This document shows positions 27,878 to 40,349 of a stretch of DNA of 64,000 nt, in pieces. The position numbers were made by a program, and so were the translations under genes. The stretch lies in assembly GCA_013398955.1 (NCBI GenBank), contig VWPU01009595.1:62001-126000 (forward strand). The letters are read 5' to 3'. This DNA is from Callaeas wilsoni. Its lineage: Eukaryota; Chordata; Aves; Passeriformes; Callaeidae. Below the pieces are notes generated by a model that had not been told where the DNA came from, ran no database searches, and was given only the letters and a program-made list of their open reading frames with translations. Each line of letters begins with the position of its first letter. The first letter of the stretch is position 1.

Positions 27878-28836
27878 TGTATTGGTTTTGCTGAGCCTAC
27901 TTTTTAGTAGTGAGGGGGCCATGGATGTGGCTTCTGTGAGAAGATGCTGGAACATTCCATCATGCCTGTCAGAGGCAATCCCTGATGGCTCTGAAGATGG
28001 ACATGCTGCTGGCCAAGGCTAGGCCAATTAGAGATGTTGGTAACGCCTCTGTGATAACATATTTAAGAATAAAATCAAAACAAAATGGGGCAAACATATA
28101 TTTTTTTTTTCTATCCCAAGGAGAGGAGGAGGTGAGAACATGTGAGGGAAAACAATATAGAGACACCAAGGTCAGCGGAGAAGGAGGGGGAGGAGGTGCT
28201 CCAGGTGCCAGAGCTGAGATTCCTCTGCAGGCCATGGTGAAGACCATGATGAAAAAGCAAGAAGACCCTTGCTTCCAGGCTGGAGCAGCCTGTCCTTGGA
28301 GGACTGCACCCTGTGGAAGAGCGACCCATATTGCAGCAGTTTTGGCAGGACTGTGTGCTGACGGGATGGACTCACATTGCAGCAGTTTTGGGGGGTCTGC
28401 TCCTTGTGAGATTGGAACCATGATGGACAAGTTCATGGAGAACTGTCTCCTGTGGGAAGGGACCCCTTGGTCTCACAGCAGAAGGACTTCTCTCCCAGAG
28501 TAGAGGAAGAAAATCTCAGGTGATGAACTGACCAAAACCCCCATGATCTGTCTCCCTGTGCTTTTGGTGGGAAGGAAGAAGGAGTTGGTGGAAAAAAAGG
28601 TGTTTTTTTAAGGGCTTATTTTACTTCTCATTATCCTCCTCTGACTCTGTTACTAATAAATTCACTTTGTACCTCTAAGCTGGGTCTGTTTTTCCTTCGG
28701 AGTGTTTTCTCCTGGTCCTAATCTCAACTCATGAACCCTTCATTAACTTTTCTCTCCTCTGCCCAGCTGTGGCATGAAAGGGTGAGTGAGAGGCTTTTGT
28801 GGGTGCCTGGCATTGGGCCAGTGTCAAACCACGACA
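27878..28836 (+). mobile_element. Solo ERVL-type LTR (family B, copy 1), sense
   Basis: About 959 bp starting TGTATTGGTTTTG and ending CAAACCACGACA. It is flanked by 5-bp near-duplicates GCCCT (27873-27877) and CCCCT (28837-28841). The layout matches a common bird ERVL LTR: a TTTTTAGTAGTG start region, ACATATTTAAGAA promoter-like sequence near 28058, GA-rich stretch, repeated CCATGGTGAAG/GCAGCAGTTTTGG modules (28310-28400) and AATAAA near 28656, then a TCTCCTCTGCCCAGCTG end region. A 172-codon frame across it is incidental. No internal proviral sequence on either side. Confidence 0.9.
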
Positions 28837-31800
28837 CCCCTGTATTGCTATCTGTTGCTATGTAAACTCTAAGAATCCTTTTAAAAAAGGGAAGGAGTAA
28901 GTAAGAGCTGAGAAAAAGCACTCAGCTGTCAGACTTCGAAATGGAAGCCTTTCTTGATCCTCTTATGAGAAAAGAGAACATTGGTGGCTGCTGGGCTTGC
29001 AGTTGCCACCAAATCTCAGTTAATATGAAGTACAGTCTGGAAATGAGAGGGTCCAGACAGTCCAGGACTGTAATTGCTTCACTGCTTCAGATGACAGGGC
29101 ACTTAGGTAATAAATCTGTTTTAGAGCTTTTCTTTTCTTGTAGTGGAAAAGTCAACAGAATGGGAGATATATGAGGCTTTAATAACTCAGTTAGATGTTG
29201 AATCCCACCTGCTATGGGTGTAGTTTAAAAGTAAACAAAAAAAAAGTGATTAACTTTCAGCACTAGAAATGGGTCAGGAACATACTAATTAAGGTTTCTG
29301 AAAAGTTGCATTTCCTTGCTCCATACCAGGTCAATGCAGTTCTCGGTATCTGTGAGGAAGACAAAGCTCAGATTTCACAGCTCTTATCACCCTCTTCATT
29401 TAATAATTATGACTTTAATATGGTTAAATATTTGAAATGGCAGCTTATTTGCTTAATTATGAAACAAAACCAACAGAACCACTAGTTGCTTGTTTTGTTT
29501 TATGTTGTTGCCCTTACACAACATTTAAACACAGTCTTTGCAAGTTATATCCAGATTTGTCACAGTATCTGTTTACTTATGCTGGATTTGTCAAGGTTCA
29601 AGGTTAATCTGCATCAGGTGCTGTACAAACATATATAGAGTGAACTCAAAGATAATAAGTCAGCTAAATTAAAGAGAGCACAGAAACTCCTTTTCACTTC
29701 TAAAGCGTCAAGTGCCTCCCAGCAGATATACACCTTTGATTTTTTTATCCTATTTCAGACTGAACCATAAGTAATGTGCTCTTGAAAGTATGGATTGAAT
29801 TTGTGTTCGGAGTTAGTCATGCTCTTAAAGTTCTATAGTATAGATTAGAGAACTGTCTCTCTTATAATTCTTCAGTTATCTCTGTGTTATAAATTTTTGC
29901 AACTATCGTCATCCCTGCTGATGCTGGACACAACACAGACTAGACTACCAGGCTGCACACTGGGAAGTGATGCCTGCACATCTCCAACACCATCATGACT
30001 GTCCAGACCATTACTGTCCTCCTGTGAATTAGATGCTGCAGTTTCTATCAGATACTGCCTGATACCTTCCTTTGACAGAAGTGCTGTGTCATTTCTGCTT
30101 GTGAAAACCTCTGAAATTATTTCAAAATCCTTCATTTTCAGCAAGAGATGCTTTTCCTCCCTGGAAGGCATTCACCATGAAAGCTTCCCTTTCCCATGTC
30201 TCCTTCCTCACCTTGTGTTGTCTTCTGCAACACTCAACTGAATATTTAAGGGATGCCCATGATTAAATACTGAGAGCTTTTATTATTTAGCTTGGTGTCT
30301 CTCAACTATATTTACCTCAGATATAGTGGAATGTTAAAGTTATCTTATCCTGGCAGATTCTGAGATTTTATGCAAAAAGATGTTGATCTTTTTCAAGCTC
30401 TCTGCAGAAAGAATACTTTTCCCCAAAAAGTGTGGGAAAATGCAATTTAGATTTTTAGATGTTTATTTGATGAAGTCTCATGCTTCAACTGGGGACTTCC
30501 AGTCTAGCACACTTCTTCTCTTTTCATGAAAATTTTCCATGAAATTTCTCTGAAGAATATTTTGTGTAATTCTCTTTTCATATTCTACTCCTCTTTTCAT
30601 GTGATGAGCACCAGCACTTCCACTCAGAACTGTTTCTTCATGTGTCATACTGCTGTTTCCTGATATATGGTGCAGCTGGAAAGGTGTTCAGTGAGATTTT
30701 TAGGACAAATATTTTGGAATAAACAATTGAAATAATTGCTTCTACTTCTCCTCAGCCATATTCTGTGCCATTCTAAACTAATGGATTATACTGTAAAGTG
30801 TTTAGCAGGACTGAAATGGGAGCCTGGAAATGTTAGGTTCTGGTAGTCTTACACATAGTGTGTTTCCATTGGCAGAGAAGGCCTGGTGCCTGTGGTTCTC
30901 CAGGGCAGAGCTGTCTCCAGCTCTTGGAAAAATGGGACTAGAGACTCTGTGACCAGAGTTAGACTCATTTGTCCACTCAGTTCTCCCGTTGGGTTTGCAA
31001 CTCTTTTGTGTGTGTGAGACTGTGGCCCGATGAAGACCTGGTAAAGCCTATTACACATCCTTGCTTCATCAGATTCTGCCCAACTGGCTGTTAGGTACTT
31101 GTGTTTCCAGCTTTCTCTCTTCAAAATCCCAGAAGTTTGAGGACGCTACGTACACAGACCTGGGACAGAGTGTAACTATGTTGGAGTATACAATCAGCAA
31201 ATAAATGAGAAAGAAAATCTACAGGAGTCAGTTGTTTTCCCAGATTCTTCTTTTCTTCTTCTTTCTTGCTAGTTGATGCCATTATTCCCATCTGTAGGAA
31301 AAATCACTTTTAATTAAATGCTGCCAGTTTCAGTTAACCACTAGTTCATATTTTAATCACTGCAACACTATTCATTCTACTCAGAGCATCTCACTCAATA
31401 TTAGCTCAGACTATTTTCATGTCTTAGCACCCAGCAGACACTTTTAATTTATGGAAAGCTTTTCTCTGCCTTCAACCAAATTGCAATTTTTCTTTCCTCT
31501 TATCTGTGTTAGTTATTATAATGCATTTTGCATTAAAAGCTTTCTTTTTTTTGAATGTTTTTTCTTAATTCAACTGAACATACAATCAAGCTATCACTGG
31601 TGTGTATCTTGAACAAAGCTTTCACCAAACTGCAGTGCAGCAATTATGCAAATAAGTGGACTTACCAATTTTAACATTACAAAATTAGCATACTGTATTT
31701 AAAAATAAATAAAAAGTTATAATGGATTTTAAATATTTATGATAAGTTGTTTATCACTGAAAATCATCACAGCACCAATTTTTTAATGTTACCAATTTTC

Positions 31801-32879
31801 TCTTGGCTTATGATATGTTGTTATGACTAAGATTTGAGACACAATCCTCAGCTGATTTAAATTAGAGGAACCCTACTGTTTTTGATGAAGTTCTGTGAAT
31901 TTATATCAGCCAGAATTCTTCACCTTGTCTATGACATGCTGTGAGAAATCTGGACAGCAGTCCAGAATTTATGAATTAAGTTGTTCTTATTCTTTAACTG
32001 AAATCCCTTCATAGACTTACATTTTGTCAGTCTGCATTTGGGGAAAAACTAGCATTCTACATTTTTGTCACTCTGGAGCTGTATAGAGTAGTGCAGATGG
32101 TCCATCAGGTCCTATCACTTCTTTGAGCAGGCATGTACTTGATTCTTTCTTAGGCTTGCTGTGTTACACTGGAAGAAGTCCCACCAACCAAATATTCTTG
32201 CAACCAGAGTGAGGCCTTCAGTTGCTGCTCAAAGAAATTGTATCTGAGGTTTTAAAAGATCACTAATTTACACTGATTAGCCTCCAATATCTGCCTCTTG
32301 GATTGGGCTCTTTCAGTGAAGCAACACCACTCAAACTACTGTTCAGCTGCACCAGATGAAAAAATTCATCATGTGTCTGGAAAGCATTTTCAGAGGACCT
32401 AATCCTCGAGGTCAGCAGACGCTCCTTTCTTGTCACTGCAGTCACTACAGAAGAGGAAGAAAAGATGAGGTTACCAGCTGCTGTGTGGAACATGTGTGAT
32501 GGGACCTAGACAGGTGAACACTGTCTGCCCCATTCTGGGTAAATGCAACTGATGTGTACCCCAGTGGTCACCTTAGTTAAAATTTAAATTACTAGATAGA
32601 GTAGTGTCACTGTGTATATACTGCATATTTCTGGATATTTTTAAATTCTCCATTTTATTTTTAAATTTCCATGTTTTGGAAAATCAGTGGTACACTTAGA
32701 GCTAGAACTGACACCAGAGGCAGGTGTCATCCAGATTTTGCTACACTTATGAGAGTCTGAACCATGTCTTCCAGAGAAAAACAGCTACGACTTTTCCTTT
32801 CCCATTTGGCAATCTTTTCTGCACTTCAGCAGCATGGTAGCTCCAGGGGGCATTTTCCCCTGAAATCTTGTATTTGCTA
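28837..32879. other. AT-rich intergenic sequence, no gene seen
   Basis: No recognised transposon or exon. A 94-codon minus-strand frame at 29887-30171 has a coding-like composition but no domain I recognise and no clear splice context. Confidence 0.55.
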
Positions 32880-33300
32880 ATGTCATGCCCTGTGACTGAG
32901 TTTTCTGCTTTTCCTTGTTAATGCCTAAACAGACTATGAAGGCAGAGCTCACTTGGAAAGCAATGGCTTTTATTCAGACCTAAAAAGTAGCCTCAACACA
33001 GAATATAGAAAGCAAAACCTGGGACTCAAGACTCTCACTTGATGGGAGCATGGACACCTATTTTTATACCTCTTGGTCCTGTTATGTGATAGAGAACACA
33101 ACAATTGCCACTGAAAATATGGTGTGTTGGCTGCAGCTGAAACTGTGGGGAGCTTCAAACAGGACTTAACGTCAGGCCTTTCTTAGGCAATTTTCTGGAA
33201 AACACTTGGTGATCACCACTGCCCTTGTCTCCCTCCGTGGCTCTTTGGACATTTTAATTCCTTTGCTCTGAATCTTGTGTCTAGTCAGTTAGGTGATTTT
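32880..33300 (-). mobile_element. Possible degraded ERV LTR
   Basis: On the minus strand a strong TATA-box sequence, GGTATAAAAATAGG (complement of about 33058-33071), is followed some 90 nt later by AATAAAAGCC (complement of about 32964-32973). That spacing is typical of the U3-R part of an LTR, and flanking composition is richer than the surroundings. I could not find convincing terminal repeats or target duplications, so the limits are guesses. Confidence 0.4.
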
Positions 33301-34393
33301 ATAGTTTTCCGTTCAGGCTGTTTATGAACAACCATGCTTGCTTCTTCTTTTAGACCGCAGATGATTTAATTTTGAGCAAAAATCAGATGAAAGCTCAGCT
33401 TGGATCCCTAGGGAGGGTGGCAGTGTTCATGCTGAAGCCTTAAGAAAGAACTGATCATAGAAGGAACCATTGAATTATACAGATATTGGAAAGGTTCTTC
33501 CCAATATAGTTTCCCACCCCAGGGTATCCTGGTAATCATGGGACAAACTGGTAGCAAACAGTTCTGCACTGAGCACTGGTCTAAGAGAGTGATACCTCTG
33601 TTGAAGGCAGTTTATTTGTTACATACCTGGGTTATGAAGAGTAATGGAGTTATAGAACAAAGTTTTATGAGACAGCATCCATACAGCAACTCGCTGACAG
33701 TAAAAACAGCAGCATAAGTGATATCATCACTGCGAGTGACACTTGGTGTCCAGGTGGTCTGGAAGCAACAGCCAACCATGCAAATACCTTTTGAAGGTAG
33801 CTAAGAGTCTTGTCATCCCTTGGCTGCAGTGATTGTGGTGTGGTTTGAGAGAATTGTACCTTACGTGGAAGGTGAGCAGCATTCTGCCTATGCCGCCGAT
33901 ATTGGTGGTCATGGGGCAAGATGTCAACACATATTTATTTTAAGAGCAAATCTTCAGGGTGGGGTCTTAAGAATTAAGGTTTTCACTTTATTTTTATCTC
34001 TAGATTATTGGAAAACTACAGATTTTAACATTTCAGGGATGTGCAATATGATTTTTTCACAATGGTGGGATTCACTTGTGAGTAGGGCAGAAACATGTTT
34101 TACACAGAAATCCACAAAGCTGGACTATTTGTTAAGTAAACAGAAAATTTTCCGACCACCTCTTGGGACATGAACATGAACTACTTAAAGAAGAATGCCT
34201 TCTTCTTTTTTTTTGTTTATATTACTGAAAAATACAACAAAAGAGAGATAAGATATCATCAGACTGCAGGAGAGGAACAAGTGCTACACACTATTCAAAC
34301 CCAGGAAAAGATCTTGGTAGTATTCAAACTATTTGATGCAGATAAGTACTGACTATATCTATGCCTATATATTTAGAAGCCTGAGCTTGCAGA
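33301..34393. other. Intergenic sequence, no gene seen
   Basis: No recognised repeat or exon. A 117-codon plus-strand frame at 33820-34173 is unrecognised. Confidence 0.5.
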
Positions 34394-35322
34394 TCACAGA
34401 ATCACAGAATTACAGAATATCCTGTGTTGGAAGGAACCCACAGGGATCTTTGGGTCCAGCTCCTGGTTCTGCACTGCACAGTCCCTAAAATCACACCTTG
34501 GGAGAGTTATTCAAACACTACTTGAACTCTGTCAGGCTTGGTGCTGTGATCACTTCCCTGGGAAGCCTGTTCCAGTGCCCAATCATCCTCAGGGTGAAGA
34601 ACCTTTTCCTGATATAAAACCTAAACCTGCCCTGACACAACTCCATACCTTTGCATCAGGTCCTCAGCTTACTCTCTAGACCCTTTTCCAGCTTTGTGGC
34701 CTTCCTTGGAGGGAGCTTTCTATCTTTCTTACATTGTGGCTCCTAGACCTGTCCCCAGCACTTGAGGTGAGGCTGCCCCAGTGCAGAGCAGAGAAAGACA
34801 CTCCTCTCCCTTGCCCGGCTGACGATGCTGTGCCTGATGCCCCCCAGGACATGGGCAGCCCTCCTGGCTGCCAGGGCACTGCTGGCTCATGTTCAGCTTG
34901 GAATTCCAGGTCCCTTTCCATGCCATTGCTTTCCAATATCTCATTCCCACTCTGTCTATACAACTAGGGTTGTCCCATCCAGGCACTTGCCCTTGTTAAA
35001 ATTCATATGGTTGGTGATCACTCAAATTAGAGAAACCTCTAATTTGTCCGGGTGTCTCTGCAGGGCCTCTCTGCCTTTGAGACAGTCAACAGCTCCTCCC
35101 AATTCACTTTTGTTTTCAAAGTTGCTTAGTATCCCTTTCAGTCCTGTGTCCTGGTAATTTATGAAGATGTTGAAGAGCACAGTGCTGAGTTTGGAGCCCC
35201 GTGGGACCCCACTAATGAAAGGTCACCAGTTTGTCACCCCATTCACTGTAACCCTTTCTGCCTGACCCTGAGGCTGTTGGTCACCCATCACATGAAGTGT
35301 TTATCCAGCTGTATCCTGACGC
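34394..35322 (-). mobile_element. CR1 LINE 3' fragment (TTCTGTGA-type end)
   Basis: Plus-strand TCACAGAATCACAGAATTACAG at the left edge is the complement of the CR1 terminal repeat. Antisense CR1 sequence follows for about 930 bp, including the TTCCAGTGCCC and GGTGAAGAACCTTTTCCTGAT blocks and the GTGGGACCCCACTA block (about 35200-35213). All frames are broken. A private 10-bp perfect hairpin (35023-35046, CAAATTAGAG/CTCTAATTTG) lies inside. The terminus differs from the 26.6-kb copy, so it belongs to another CR1 subfamily. Confidence 0.94.
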
Positions 35323-38195
35323 TAAATTTGAGCTAAAATTGCAGTTACAAGTACAATCCTCTTTTGACATTTCTAATGATCACTTCAGATAGAAAAAACT
35401 TTTGGCTTCGTAATTCACCATAGCCATAAATGATTTAAAGGAATTATTTGATTTTTGGGGCTTCTCTCTGAGGATTTAGGAAAAAGTGGTTTGGCCATTT
35501 TTGAGTTTTGTAAATAAAAAAAAAATACACTTTATACCAAGATATTTTAAAACCTTAATCTTGTATTATTGATAAATGAGAGGCAATAGAAACTTGGCTT
35601 GTAAGAAAGTAAGTCAGGGTTGAAACTTAAGAAGACTGATGCAATTTTCCAGTTGGGTATCCAGAATGCAAGTAATCATGCATGCACCCTAAGATGTGTT
35701 TTATTTTAGTAGAATAGTTGTTTGGCATGCTGCAAAACATATTTCTGTCTGCTCTACAGTGGCTTTGGACCATGAAATAACTGTTCTGCTTTCAAAGAGT
35801 TTTTATATTCAGAAAAATGTTTGTCTTATTTTGCATTGAACAAGGGAGATATATTCTGAGTTATACGTAATATTAAGATTTCTCCTTTCATAGTCAATAA
35901 ATTTAGGAAGGATTGGGAAAACTCCCAAAAATTTTAGTTGATATTAAAAAGCTTTTTCAAAGATTTTTTCCTCCATTTTTAGGTGTAGTTTTCAGTACAT
36001 TCCTATGATACTATTTTTAATGACTGCATTAAAAAAAACTCTGTATAATTTTCTATCTGCACTGCAGTTGATGAAAATATTGTATGTGGAGTGAAGTGGG
36101 AAAATCAGTGGCTCAGCCAGTAAATTCTTCACCCACAAAACTTCTACAGAAGACTGGCAAAATCAAATATTTTTCTTCAGAAACTACATCAGATTAATCA
36201 TCATGGCAAATGTATTTATGTGATTATGCATTAAGAAATGCTATTATATTGGACCATATTTAGACAAATAACTAATATGGAATTACTGTTTTACTGACTG
36301 ACCAAATATGGAGTGAATTCCTTTCCTGAGAGAAGAGTAGAAAATGGGACTCAGAGATACAGAACACAGCATTATTCAGTTCTAGTTTATGCCATTCTAA
36401 GTTTAAAAAGTTACTACAAATGAGGCAGAATCTCTGGATTATCTCACTTCAACAGTTGTACCGTTCTCTCTAACATGTTGTCCAATACATAGGCTATGTA
36501 TAAATGTAAATTCAAGTGGGAGAAAACAGCATGAACTTATGTATTAAAGACTGTACTCATTCATGTGAGAGTATAAGAGTGAGCACTCACAACACTCACA
36601 AGGGTGAGCAGCAAAATTTTCTTGACAGGAGTTTTCCTCTTTTTCAGCCTGATCCATCAGACATGACTTGGATTTCCTACTGATGCTCTTTCAAGGTGAA
36701 AATGGCCATCAGCCAAAGAAACAAGAAAAAGTAGAAAGTGCTCTGTGTGGTTTACACTCTGTAAAATTTGTTTCAACCTCCTAATCCCATCCTTGCCAAA
36801 ATCAAACTGTGGGTATCAGAGAGACTGTAAATAGAAGACAGTATGTCTCAACATGTTAGAACAGAACTCTGTAGGCAGAGGCATCCTACCACTCTTCACT
36901 TCTATCAATGCCTTGCATTCCAATAATATCTAACATGCTCAGATGATCTGTGGTAGCAATGCCTTCCTTCAGTGAAGTTTCTACCGCAATTCCCTATTTT
37001 TCTCATCCCTTTGGGCCTACAGAGCTGTGATAAGATAAATGAGTAGCTATAAACACATAGCAAGGAGAGGAGTTTGATAATCTTGCAGTAATCCTCTACC
37101 ATCAGCCCAGCAGCCTGGTACCTTACTGCAGGGTAGTGGGCCTTCAGCATCACCAGTAGTGATGGCAGGCATCGCTACTGCTCATGGGTGCAGGTATTAC
37201 CTACCATGCAAGCTCATCTCTCCTGTCCTCTGATGAGTGCTGTGCTAGGAAACCCACATGGCAGGTTCACAATATTGTGTGCCAAGTAGATGGGCTGCTG
37301 TCCAGAAACCCTAAATCACATCCAGCACAAAGTGGATTAAGGTCAAAATAAAAGTGCATTTACTTTTATCTGTGACATCCAAAAGTAACAACAGTTACAA
37401 ACAACAATAATATTTATTTATAAAATTCACAGGCTGAGAAACAAAAGGGAGGTGATTCAATCTATTTACAGTAAAGTTACATCACAGTAGAATTTCTTTG
37501 AGCAAAATCATCTTCTTACCTGGGAAAGGACACATGCAACCATGCCAGATAATCATAATAATGTAGCTATTATGAAAATAAAGCCGTTAGTAGAAGACAT
37601 TAATTGGATACATGTTTAGCTTTTTGGAATTCTTTTCTATGGATACTGCAATTAAAAGCTGCCCAAGCAGTTGAATTCTTTTTAGACATTACACAGCTAA
37701 AGAGAGATAGATGATCAGATTTAAGCCTCTAAGATAAATTCAGAATTCTTCTCAAGTCTTTTTTTTTGCTCTCTTGTAACTAACCCACTTGCTCTGCTAA
37801 TCTGGATACTGTAATAAACAGATAACACACAGCCCTATAGTGTAATCTGCACAGGGTACAGGAGTATGGGAGAGGGTTTTGTTGCTATTGGTTTATTTTC
37901 CTCCAGGATTTAATTTTAATTTTTAGGCTGATCTGGAAAAATCTGAATATATAGTTCATAAATTACCATACTTATACAGGACATATGTCTACTGCTTTTC
38001 TGCCTCTCTATCTATTGTTTGCTTGTTTACAGGAAAATAAGGGTCTCAAAGGAAAAATCAGCAAATGTTCTCAAAGTCCTTGCAGAGAGAAGACAAAAAC
38101 AACAGCTCAATTAGTTACATACTTTGTGCAAAGACCACGTCCCACACTTCCTACATATGACACGGAAAGAAAGATGGGATGGCAGGCAAGCCAGA
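35323..38195. other. AT-rich intergenic sequence, no gene seen
   Basis: No recognised gene, RNA or transposon; only short frames and A/T runs. Confidence 0.6.
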
Positions 38196-38802
38196 AGAGT
38201 GCCCAGGTGGCCAAGACCAGTGGCCTGTATCAGCAATACTGTGGCCAGCAGGACTAGGGAAGTGGTTGTCCTTCTGTGTTCGGCACTGGTGAAGCAACAC
38301 CTTGAGTCCTGTGTCCAGTTCCAGCCCTTCAATTCAAAAAGGACATAGAGAGGCTGGAGCATTTCCAGAGAAGGGAAAAAAAAAAAACTGTTGAAGAGTT
38401 TGAAGCACATTATGGAAAGCAGTTGAGAGGACTGCTGTTGTTTAGTCTGGAGAAAAGGAGACTTGTGAAAGGAACCCCATTGCTCCCCACAACTACCTGA
38501 AAGGAGGTTGTAGTGAGGTGGAAGTCAGAATCTTCTGCCATTTCTCAAGTAGAAGGATGAGAGAAAATGGCAGAAAGTTGCACAAGGGAAGGTTCAGATT
38601 AGATATTTGAATTTTTTTTTTTCGCTGAAAGGGTAGTTAGATATTGGAACCAGATGCTCTGGGAGGTGATGGAGTCACCATCTGTGGAGGCGTCTGAATG
38701 GGGCACATGGTTTAGGCAATATTTTGGTGGTGCTAGGTTGACGGTCAACTAGATAATCTTGAAAGTTTCTTCCAACCTTGATGATTCTGTGCCTCTGTGA
38801 TT
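38196..38802 (+). mobile_element. CR1 LINE 3' fragment, sense
   Basis: Begins in the CR1 C-terminal coding segment (CCCAGGTGGCCAAGA, then TGTATCAGCAATACTGTGGCC) and runs to the 3' terminus TTCCAACCTTGATGATTCTGTG. Small deletions and an A-run near 38378-38388 break the frame. It is 5'-truncated and overlaps the 53.5-kb copy in content. Confidence 0.94.
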
Positions 38803-39208
38803 TATTCTTCCCTAACCTCTGCTACAAATTTATTCTGAAGGAGAGACTGTTAAAAGCAGCATGTTCTTAATTCCTTCTGCCATTAAAACAGCCTCCAGAA
38901 ATCAAACTGACCAAACAAAAAATGAACAAAACCACAAACCCACCATTAATACTTTAAAAAATCAGAGGCATGGTCTATTTACATACATGTATGATCTGAG
39001 TGTTCACAAGACCATGACAGACTTTGGTCAAAAGCAGTGATGCCAGGAAGTGTTTAGAAGGATGCTGTGCATTACAGACTCACAGGGGCTGGTGAATGGT
39101 GCAGATGTGCAGATTGATAAAGACTTGCTGTCGTTGTGGCCTGTGGCCTTGCTTCACAGTCCAGGTAATCTAAATGTGCCCTGCAACTTCTTAAGAAACC
39201 AGACTCAA
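38803..39208. other. Short intergenic stretch, nothing recognised
   Basis: About 400 bp between a CR1 fragment and an ERV LTR, without recognisable features. Confidence 0.5.
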
Positions 39209-39846
39209 TGGGCCGGTTTGGACACAAATCCAGGAGGAAACAACCGGAAAAGGGTGTCTCTGTCTCTCTCTCCTGCCTGCCAGGCAAGCAGGCCTCGGCA
39301 GCCCCTCCCTCACCCGTTCGGGAAAATAATTTCTCAGATGAAAGTGAAAAAACCTATTTATTTAACAAATAGAGTTCCCTGCAGGCATGGGGCAGAAAAG
39401 GATATTAAAACTCCCTCCTCCATCCCCTAAAGGAGGCTGGTGGATTTTAGAGTTCTTTCTGTAGGTAAAACCTGCAGTCCTACGCTGGGCCAGGCCGGGC
39501 CAGGCAGGCTCCGATGATCCCCCTTGGAGGGTCCCGCCGAGCAGGTCCCGGAGATGGGAGCTGGTCTTGGATGAAAAAGAAAGCTGAAAACAGTCCAAAA
39601 AGGAAAAGAAGCCGCTGAGGCAGATCACAGTCCCTTCTCCGCTGAAAGCCAAAGAAACTAGAGAGCAAACTCTTTTCTTTGCCCTCCTCACTAGCAGAAA
39701 AAATGTGAGTATTCTAACTGCAAGGTCAAGCTAGCCGCTTTGAAGAGTTCTCCCAGCTTTTCTCTCCCCCTTTGCAATTTAAAGGTACACTAGAGATCAA
39801 GCAGGCGATGGGGAATACAGTATTGTCATAGAATCACCCCAAGACA
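39209..39846 (-). mobile_element. Solo ERV LTR (family A, copy 2), older copy
   Basis: 638 bp aligned by eye along nearly its full length with 19409-20061, in the same orientation. The minus strand begins TGTCTTGGGGTGATTC and ends CCGGCCCA. AATAAA lies on minus at about 39363-39358. Flanking pentamers CTCAA and TTGAA match at only 3 of 5 bases, so the duplication has decayed or one edge is altered. Many CpG sites of copy 1 appear here as TG or CA. Confidence 0.87.
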
Positions 39847-40349
39847 TTGAACAACCAAAGAGATGTGCCAAGCTGCCTGCAGCACAATGCTCATCATGTC
39901 ATTGTTTTTCAGGGAAAATGATCAAACAGCAGTAGATATTTCAGCAGCTGAAGCACTGAAAGTGCTGTTTGTTTAAAACTATCCGAATTTAAAAACATGT
40001 TTAATGGTACATACACAACCAGGCAGTGCTGTTTTTATGCATGAAATACAGGTAACTGCCTGGTGGGGAAAGCTGAGAAAGTGGTGCGCTTTCAGCCAGA
40101 AAAGCGTGAGTACTGAACCTTAAAGTATGTGCATTCACAGCATTAAAACCAAGGAATTATTCTAAATTGATAGACAAGTAAAATGCCACTTGTGGCTATA
40201 GTTCTGTGTAATGAAATTGGGGAGTGCTGAGCAATGAGAAGAGAAACCAGTAATGAGTGACTCTCCTAGGGGTTATTCAGGTAAACAAAAGTGATCCTGC
40301 ACTGATTCAATCATAATATATTACAAGATAATTCGATGCATTCTCTCTC
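39847..40349. other. Intergenic sequence between two LTRs, nothing recognised
   Basis: About 500 bp with no proviral coding remnants, supporting independent insertions of the two LTRs on either side. Confidence 0.55.

Noticed and set aside
27985..28503. 172-codon plus-strand open frame
   Set aside because: It lies wholly inside an ERVL-type LTR and runs through its GA-rich and modular repeat parts. LTRs of this type do not encode protein here.
19409..39846. The two family A LTRs as the ends of one provirus
   Set aside because: They are in the same orientation, but about 19 kb lie between them without retroviral coding remnants. Their flanking pentamers differ (CCAAT versus CTCAA/TTGAA), and copy 1 has its own complete target duplication. 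They are independent solo LTRs.
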